From: CAZAFD01 sp964484785
Lineage (GTDB): Bacteria > Pseudomonadota > Alphaproteobacteria > Rickettsiales > UBA1997
Reading direction: 5' to 3'
NCBI GenBank assembly: GCA_964484785.1
Contig: CAZAFD010000024.1
Location: 1 to 11,049, forward strand
DNA: 11,049 nucleotides
Positions 7,391-11,049 of this stretch are shown here, one piece after another. Each line of letters begins with the position of its first letter. Position 1 is the stretch's first letter. Made by a program: the position numbers and the translations under genes. The notes beneath the pieces were generated by a model. That model was not told the DNA's origin. It worked only from the letters and a program-made list of their open reading frames with translations, and searched no databases.

Positions 7391-7431
7391 AAAAAAAATC
7401 TTGACAAAAGATTAGATTGGCTTTTAGCCAA
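7391..7431 (-). terminator. Likely ferredoxin-gene terminator
   Basis: About 20 bases after the ferredoxin stop, the minus strand has two stem-loops in a row. The first is TTGGCT-AAA-AGCCAA (7431-7417). The second is AATCTT-TTGTC-AAGATT (7413-7397), which runs straight into a run of T residues (7396-7391). The second stem is AT-rich and weak alone; stem plus U-tract resembles an intrinsic terminator. The plus-strand TTGACA at 7401-7406 lies inside this structure and has no matching -10. Confidence 0.5.
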
Positions 7432-7452
7432 AAAATGCATAGTAGTAAAAAA

Positions 7453-7767
7453 TTATTTTAAGTTTTTTATCGTTATACTTGCCCCATCCAAATCATTTGT
7501 TACACTGAGTTTGCAAGCCAATCTTGATGTAGGCTCGCAATCCATCAAACCAGCCAAAACATCCTCTTCTGCCTCGTCAATTTCAAATTTTTTATACGTT
7601 TTTTCATCTAAAATAATATGACATTTTCCGCACACTCCATTGCCTTCACAATTTGATTGCACCCTTATATTTTGGCTATGTAACGCCTCCATTAAATTTT
7701 TTTCCTGATTTTCTGCTAAAAAAATTTCTTTATTTAAATTTGTAATAAATATTTTAATTAAACTCAT
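7453..7767 (-). CDS. fdx: [2Fe-2S] ferredoxin, adrenodoxin/ISC type
   Basis: This small cytoplasmic electron carrier binds one [2Fe-2S] cluster and in related bacteria supplies electrons to Fe-S cluster assembly. All four cluster ligands are present: Cys40, Cys46, Cys49 and Cys85, in the pattern CX5CX2C then a fourth Cys after 35 residues (NCEGNGVCGKCH ... SRLACKL). That spacing and the N-terminal FITNLNKE strand fit the vertebrate-type/ISC ferredoxin rather than the plant type. The 104-residue length is normal. The ATG at 7767 has no visible Shine-Dalgarno, and its promoter implies a short leader of about 20 bases. The gene is alone here, with no isc or hsc genes beside it, so an ISC role is inferred from family membership only. 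Confidence 0.9.
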   Translation of the reverse strand: MSLIKIFITNLNKEIFLAENQEKNLMEALHSQNIRVQSNCEGNGVCGKCHIILDEKTYKKFEIDEAEEDVLAGLMDCEPTSRLACKLSVTNDLDGASITIKNLK

Positions 7768-7794
7768 ATTTATATAATTAATATTATTGTATAT

Positions 7795-7823
7795 ATAATA
7801 TCAATCATAGCTTATATTTTCAA
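7795..7823 (-). promoter_or_regulatory. Ferredoxin-gene promoter
   Basis: On the minus strand TTGAAA (7823-7818) is followed after 17 bases by TATTAT (7800-7795), five of six matches to the -10 consensus. Transcription would start about 20 bases before the ATG at 7767. Confidence 0.55.
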
Positions 7824-7834
7824 TATTTAAAAAC

Positions 7835-7872
7835 ACTAAGAAATCGTATTTCTATAAAATTTTATTCTTAGT
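7835..7872. promoter_or_regulatory. Dyad between divergent ferredoxin and dCMP deaminase promoters
   Basis: An eight-base perfect inverted repeat, ACTAAGAA (7835-7842) and TTCTTAGT (7865-7872), flanks 22 bases that include the palindrome TAAAATTTTA (7855-7864). It sits between two divergent candidate promoters, where an operator could act on both. No regulator is known from the window and repeats of this size can arise by chance in AT-rich DNA. Confidence 0.25.
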
Positions 7873-7892
7873 CAAGTCCTTGAAGTTTAAAG

Positions 7893-7921
7893 TTTCTACT
7901 TTACCATACAGTAAGTATAAC
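7893..7921 (+). promoter_or_regulatory. Candidate promoter for the dCMP deaminase-rdgB operon
   Basis: A -10-like TATAAC (7916-7921) preceded by AG lies 21 bases before the ATG at 7943. At 17 bases upstream the -35 position is TTTCTA (7893-7898), a poor match. If real, it starts the message near 7928 and rules out the upstream in-frame TTG at 7880 as the initiation codon. Confidence 0.35.
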
Positions 7922-7942
7922 ACAAAAAAAATCACAATACAC

Positions 7943-8398
7943 ATGAATTTAACTCAATATTATTTAGATATTGCAGAAACTGTTGCGCACGGTTCTAAAG
8001 ATCCTTCTACTAAGGTAGGCTGTATTATAGTTTCCAAAGATAATAAGCTTATATCTTTTGGTTATAACAGTTTTATTACTGGATGTGATGAAAAATACAT
8101 GACATTTGACAGACCTCAAAAACACACCTTAACCGTCCATGCTGAGATGAACGCTTTGATATCAGCTCATCAATCCATACGTGATAGTACTGTCTATCTT
8201 ACTCATGCTTCTTGTGCCAATTGTTTAAAACATTTAATCCAGGCTGGAGTTGCTAAAATAGTCTATAAGCAATCCAATACAAATGGAGGATTTGTATCAG
8301 GTGATATGATTGATATTATTGAGCGTTTTGTAAAATCAACTAACATTATTTTTGAGAACGCCGAAGGCGTAAAATTTTTAGATGAAGTAAAGAAATAA
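7943..8398 (+). CDS. dCMP deaminase-family protein
   Basis: A zinc-dependent cytidine/deoxycytidylate deaminase-fold enzyme. dCMP deaminases turn dCMP into dUMP, the substrate for thymidylate synthase. The first 30 residues (DIAETVAHGSKDPSTKVGCIIV) match the dCMP deaminase opening, including the GSKDPSTKVG nucleotide-binding segment. The zinc site is His66 with Glu68 as proton shuttle (HAEMNAL) plus Cys91 and Cys94. The usual PCXXC motif reads SCANC here, so the conserved proline is replaced by serine while both ligands remain. At 151 residues it is normal or slightly short. I chose the ATG at 7943 because the family alignment begins there; an in-frame TTG at 7880 would add 21 unlike residues and lies upstream of the candidate promoter. 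rdgB follows after seven bases, so both genes probably form one nucleotide-pool operon. The substrate is inferred; a tRNA or other cytidine deaminase role is less likely given the N-terminal block. Confidence 0.85.
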   Translation: MNLTQYYLDIAETVAHGSKDPSTKVGCIIVSKDNKLISFGYNSFITGCDEKYMTFDRPQKHTLTVHAEMNALISAHQSIRDSTVYLTHASCANCLKHLIQAGVAKIVYKQSNTNGGFVSGDMIDIIERFVKSTNIIFENAEGVKFLDEVKK

Positions 8399-8405
8399 AA
8401 GGTGT

Positions 8406-9005
8406 ATGGAAATTTTATTAGCTACAGCTAATCCAAATAAAGTCGCAGAATATCAAGAAATTTTTAGAAAATTAAATATAAAGACAATAAGCTGCGCGGA
8501 TTTGCCACCCATAAATGAACCTCAAGAAAATGGTAATACATTTAAAGAAAATGCAATTATTAAAGCCACTTATTACGGGGAATATTTTAAAAAATCATGT
8601 ATAGCAGACGATTCTGGGTTAAATGTGGTAAAGTTAAATAATTTTCCAGGAATCTATAGTGCCAGAGTTATAAAAAATAAAGACTATAGGCACTATGGAG
8701 CCAATTTATTGGAATCAAAACTCAAAGAAGTTAAAACAGAAGATTTTTCTGCCTTTTTCATTTGTAATATTGCTTACTACGACTTTATTGAGAAAAAATG
8801 CACATCGTTTGAAGGTAGAGTCGATGGAAGATTAACATTTCCACCCAGTACAGAAGATGGTTTTGGTTATGATATAATGTTTATACCAAACGGCTTTGAT
8901 AAAACCTTTGCCCAGCTTGGAAAAGACATAAAAAATAAAATAAGCCACAGGGCTCGGGCTCTAGAATTATTCTATAACTGGTTTAAAAATAAAGTTAAAG
9001 TATAA
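8406..9005 (+). CDS. rdgB: XTP/dITP pyrophosphatase (Ham1/RdgB)
   Basis: RdgB hydrolyses non-canonical purine nucleoside triphosphates (dITP, ITP, XTP) to monophosphates, keeping hypoxanthine and xanthine out of DNA and RNA. The Ham1 fold is complete in 199 residues, as in the 197-residue E. coli enzyme. The phosphate-binding start is LLATANPNKVAEYQEIF (4-20). The metal and general-base region is ADDSGLNV with Asp68 and Asp69, and the base-recognition block is FEGRVDGRLTFPP ... DGFGYD (136-156). The C-terminal signature is ISHRARAL (179-186). The usual GFGYDP has Ile in place of Pro. The ATG at 8406 has AAAGG a few bases upstream, overlapping the end of the preceding deaminase gene. It converges on mnmE with only eight bases between the stop codons. 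Confidence 0.95.
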   Translation: MEILLATANPNKVAEYQEIFRKLNIKTISCADLPPINEPQENGNTFKENAIIKATYYGEYFKKSCIADDSGLNVVKLNNFPGIYSARVIKNKDYRHYGANLLESKLKEVKTEDFSAFFICNIAYYDFIEKKCTSFEGRVDGRLTFPPSTEDGFGYDIMFIPNGFDKTFAQLGKDIKNKISHRARALELFYNWFKNKVKV

Positions 9006-9019
9006 ATAATACATTATTT
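9004..9019. repeat. AT-only inverted repeat between converging rdgB and mnmE ends
   Basis: AAATAAT and ATTATTT flank a two-base centre and overlap both stop codons (TAA of rdgB at 9003-9005, TAA of mnmE at 9014-9016). The layout copies that at the gltX/rluB junction, but the stem has no G-C pairs and no T-tract follows, so termination activity is doubtful. Confidence 0.3.
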
Positions 9020-10366
9020 GCCTATACAAAAATGAGAAAAGATATTATCTAAGATTTCTTCTGTGTTTATAATACCTGTAATTTTACCTATAGCAAAAGC
9101 TGCTAGTCTTATAAATTCAGCGTTTATTTCTATTGGAAGATTAAAATCAACCTTGGATAGAGAATTCATTGCTTCTATCAAATCAAGCCTGGATCGTTCA
9201 TTTGTAATATTTGTATCTAAATAAGGAGTGATATTTTTTTGCAAAAAGTCTTTAATTGCATTTAACAAAATATCTATATTTTGATTTTTTAAAGCCGATA
9301 TTTTTACTACCTTATATTTTTCAAATTCTTTCTCCAGATAAGATATATTACTTTCCGAGGCTAAATCTATTTTATTTATTACCACAATAGTATTAGGTCC
9401 TAAAACATCTTTTACAATTTCATTTGTATACTTTTGTCGTGCATCAAGAACCAGTAATCTTATGGTAGCTTCATTCAAGTTCTTAAATGTCCTTTTAATA
9501 CCCTCTGCTTCAATTGCGTCTTTTGTCTCTCTAATACCAGCTGTATCTGATATTGTGACATAAAACCCATTTATATCCAATGAAACTCTAACTACATCCC
9601 TTGTTGTGCCAGGTGTATCCGAAACAATTGAAATGTCATCCTTAGCTAAAACATTTAATAAGCTAGATTTACCAACATTTGGTTCTCCAATAATAGAAAT
9701 ATCTATACCTTTTTTAACAATTTCGGAAGCTCTATTATCATTCAGATTTCTTTTGATAACATCTATTATATTATCTATTTTACTTCGTAAGTCATCAATT
9801 AATGTTTCGTTTGGTTCATCTTCTGGAAAATCAATCATAGCCTCTATACCGCTTAGTATATGTAAGACATCTTGTCTTAACTCTTCAAAAAATTTAGAAT
9901 TTTCACCTTTGAGCTGTCGTATAGCTAGTTTGTTTTGTTCCTCGGTTTCAGCTTCAATTAAATTGACAATAGCCTCTGCTTGAGTGAGATCAATTTTATT
10001 ATTTAAAAAAGCCCTTTTGCTAAATTCTCCATTTGTAGCTAATCTCACATTCTCTAGTTCAGATAATATCGTAATTACTTTTCTTATTATAAATTTAGAA
10101 CAATGAAGATTTAATTCACAAACATCCTCTCCAGTAAAACTGTTAGGACCTTTAAAATATAGAACCAATGCCTCGTCTATAACTCTATTGTTTTTATCTA
10201 ATAAATTACACAGGCTTGCCTGTCTATGAATTAATTTTTTCTTTACCCCCAAGGACCTTAAACAGTCTACTACCCTTGGGCCAGATATCCTAATAACAAA
10301 TATACTACATTTACCAAAAATAGTTAGAGGAGCAAAAATTGTATCCAAAGAAGCGTTCTTACTCAT
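9014..10366 (-). CDS. mnmE: tRNA modification GTPase MnmE (TrmE)
   Basis: MnmE works with MnmG to put the carboxymethylaminomethyl group on the wobble uridine of tRNAs, using GTP, a folate and FAD. From the ATG at 10366 the protein has 450 residues, the usual size. The N-terminal folate-binding domain opens with DTIFAPLTIFGKCSIFVIRISGP (8-30) and includes PNSFTGED (74-81). The helical domain has GEFSKRAFLNNKIDLTQAEAI (113-133). The G domain has GEPNVGKS (227-234), TTRD (254-257), DTAG (274-277) and NKID (331-334). It ends with the C-terminal CIGK, whose Cys447 is essential in the family. The HGG/HGS stretch usual in the folate domain reads HCS at about residues 88-90. An in-frame ATG at 10387 would add seven residues but homology begins at the second one. 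The start overlaps the stop of the upstream acidic-protein gene as ATGAGTAA, implying coupled translation. Confidence 0.96.
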   Translation of the reverse strand: MSKNASLDTIFAPLTIFGKCSIFVIRISGPRVVDCLRSLGVKKKLIHRQASLCNLLDKNNRVIDEALVLYFKGPNSFTGEDVCELNLHCSKFIIRKVITILSELENVRLATNGEFSKRAFLNNKIDLTQAEAIVNLIEAETEEQNKLAIRQLKGENSKFFEELRQDVLHILSGIEAMIDFPEDEPNETLIDDLRSKIDNIIDVIKRNLNDNRASEIVKKGIDISIIGEPNVGKSSLLNVLAKDDISIVSDTPGTTRDVVRVSLDINGFYVTISDTAGIRETKDAIEAEGIKRTFKNLNEATIRLLVLDARQKYTNEIVKDVLGPNTIVVINKIDLASESNISYLEKEFEKYKVVKISALKNQNIDILLNAIKDFLQKNITPYLDTNITNERSRLDLIEAMNSLSKVDFNLPIEINAEFIRLAAFAIGKITGIINTEEILDNIFSHFCIGK

Positions 10367-10865
10367 TATTTGTTTCTGTATTATCATTCAAGATTGAAGA
10401 CCCTGTAACCTCTTCTAAAGTTTCATCCTCTTCTTCTTCATCAAGAACATCTTCTTCGTTTTCGTTTTGATCAACTGAATTTTCTAGTATTTCTTCTGCA
10501 TCCTCCTCTTCTTCTTGGTCTTCATCTTCTTGATCACCTTCTTCTAAAATATCATCTTCCTCGGAGGAACCAGGTTCAGAATTATTCTCCGTTAAATGCT
10601 CGGCGCTTGCTTCGCTGTTCTTAACATCACTTGATAGATTTTCTTCAACTTTATTGACTATGCCAGAATCTATTGGCGCCTTACCACTATTCTTATCCAT
10701 ATTAATTATATCAGAATTCTTGCGTGTCTTGAGCGATTCTATATTGTCAACCGTGTCTAGAACCTGATTGTAATCTGGATTATGGTTTTGTTCAAACTTC
10801 ATACCAGCAACAAAAGCTATTAAGGCTATAATAGTATTTAAGGCTATTTTAGAGTAGAGTTTCAT
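10359..10865 (-). CDS. Membrane-anchored, extremely acidic protein of unknown function
   Basis: I do not recognise this 168-residue protein. Residues 8-21 (ALNTIIALIAFVAG) form one hydrophobic segment after Lys3 and Lys6, so it is either an uncleaved signal anchor or a signal peptide; no clear cleavage site follows. By the positive-inside rule the rest would face the periplasm. Residues 25-100 are polar and look disordered. Residues 101-153 contain 33 Asp or Glu among 53 and no Lys or Arg; there is no basic residue after Lys82 except for a His at 90. Such tails often bind cations or basic proteins, but no function can be assigned. The ORF starts at ATG 10865, without a strong ribosome site, and overlaps mnmE by eight bases (ATGAGTAA). 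Despite low complexity, a clean start, in-phase coupling with mnmE and a membrane segment argue that it is a real gene. Confidence 0.75.
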   Translation of the reverse strand: MKLYSKIALNTIIALIAFVAGMKFEQNHNPDYNQVLDTVDNIESLKTRKNSDIINMDKNSGKAPIDSGIVNKVEENLSSDVKNSEASAEHLTENNSEPGSSEEDDILEEGDQEDEDQEEEEDAEEILENSVDQNENEEDVLDEEEEDETLEEVTGSSILNDNTETNNE

Positions 10866-10919
10866 TCTTGTTTTTTGTGTTTAGATTTGGGCCTATTATT
10901 AAAAAATTATTATTTTTTT

Positions 10920-11049
10920 TCAAGAAATATATCCAAACCAGGACCTAATATAGTCTAAAAGTATTCTAATTCTAAGTTCTATATAAGAATTACTCCTTTC
11001 TATGTGATACATTCCAACACCTCGGTTGACTGCTTCTTCTTCAGACAGG
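10920..11049 (-). CDS. C-terminal fragment of an unidentified protein (continues beyond the window)
   Basis: An open frame enters from the right edge on the minus strand and ends at TGA (10922-10920), giving 42 codons. The visible C-terminus contains EEEAVNRGVGMYHIERSNSY followed by an amphipathic stretch ending in RSWFGYIS. I do not recognise the family. Its stop lies 54 bases before the start of the acidic-protein gene in the same direction, so it may belong to the same transcript. The gap is almost pure A/T and shows no terminator. The fragment is short, so a chance open frame is possible. Confidence 0.5.
   Translation of the reverse strand, partial: LSEEEAVNRGVGMYHIERSNSYIELRIRILLDYIRSWFGYIS

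Noticed and set aside
7401..7406. Plus-strand TTGACA as a promoter
   Set aside because: No -10 box at suitable distance, it would transcribe antisense into the ferredoxin gene, and it lies inside a stem-loop better explained as a terminator.
7880..7942. In-frame TTG start adding 21 residues to the dCMP deaminase
   Set aside because: The added residues do not resemble the family, no ribosome site precedes the TTG, and a candidate -10 box lies downstream of it.
10367..10387. Upstream ATG adding seven residues to MnmE
   Set aside because: MnmE homology starts at the second methionine, which gives the standard 450 residues and a tight eight-base overlap with the preceding gene.

Overview
This is an AT-rich window (roughly 30% G+C by eye) from a bacterial chromosome. 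The DnaA, MnmE, RppH, ferredoxin and RdgB proteins look alphaproteobacterial. DnaA in particular resembles those of reduced, AT-rich Rickettsiales or Holosporales-like symbionts. A lone tRNA-Ile away from any rRNA operon and short intergenic gaps fit the same picture. Two genes do not fit a standard aerobic alphaproteobacterial endosymbiont: a bifunctional fermentative AdhE, and a long glutamyl-tRNA synthetase that recalls the form known from Clostridia. Together they suggest an AT-rich alphaproteobacterial symbiont living in a low-oxygen or gut-like niche, with some genes acquired from Firmicutes. The exact taxon cannot be fixed from this sequence.

Layout. Positions 1-2492 (minus) hold most of adhE, which is cut at its C-terminal end by the window edge. 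A 184-bp divergent spacer leads to gltX (2677-4314, plus). gltX meets rluB (4318-5067, minus) tail to tail across a perfect 22-bp palindrome that overlaps both stop codons. Upstream of rluB, four bases away, is rppH (5072-5521, minus, TTG start). Next come tRNA-Ile(GAT) (5665-5741, minus), dnaA (5808-7265, minus) and a [2Fe-2S] ferredoxin gene (7453-7767, minus). From a divergent spacer, a dCMP deaminase-family gene and rdgB run on the plus strand (7943-9005). They converge on mnmE (9014-10366, minus), which is translationally coupled to a gene for a small membrane-anchored, extremely acidic protein (10359-10865, minus). The C-terminal end of one further minus-strand gene lies at the right edge.

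Functional themes. Most of the content is housekeeping: tRNA charging and tRNA wobble modification (gltX, mnmE, tRNA-Ile), rRNA modification (rluB), mRNA 5'-end processing (rppH), replication initiation (dnaA), Fe-S cluster or electron supply (fdx) and nucleotide-pool maintenance (dCMP deaminase and RdgB, apparently one operon). AdhE would regenerate NAD+ by reducing acetyl-CoA to ethanol. I see no mobile element, CRISPR array, rRNA or phage module. The least explained item is the acidic membrane protein coupled to mnmE; the clearest evolutionary signal is the adhE/gltX pair.
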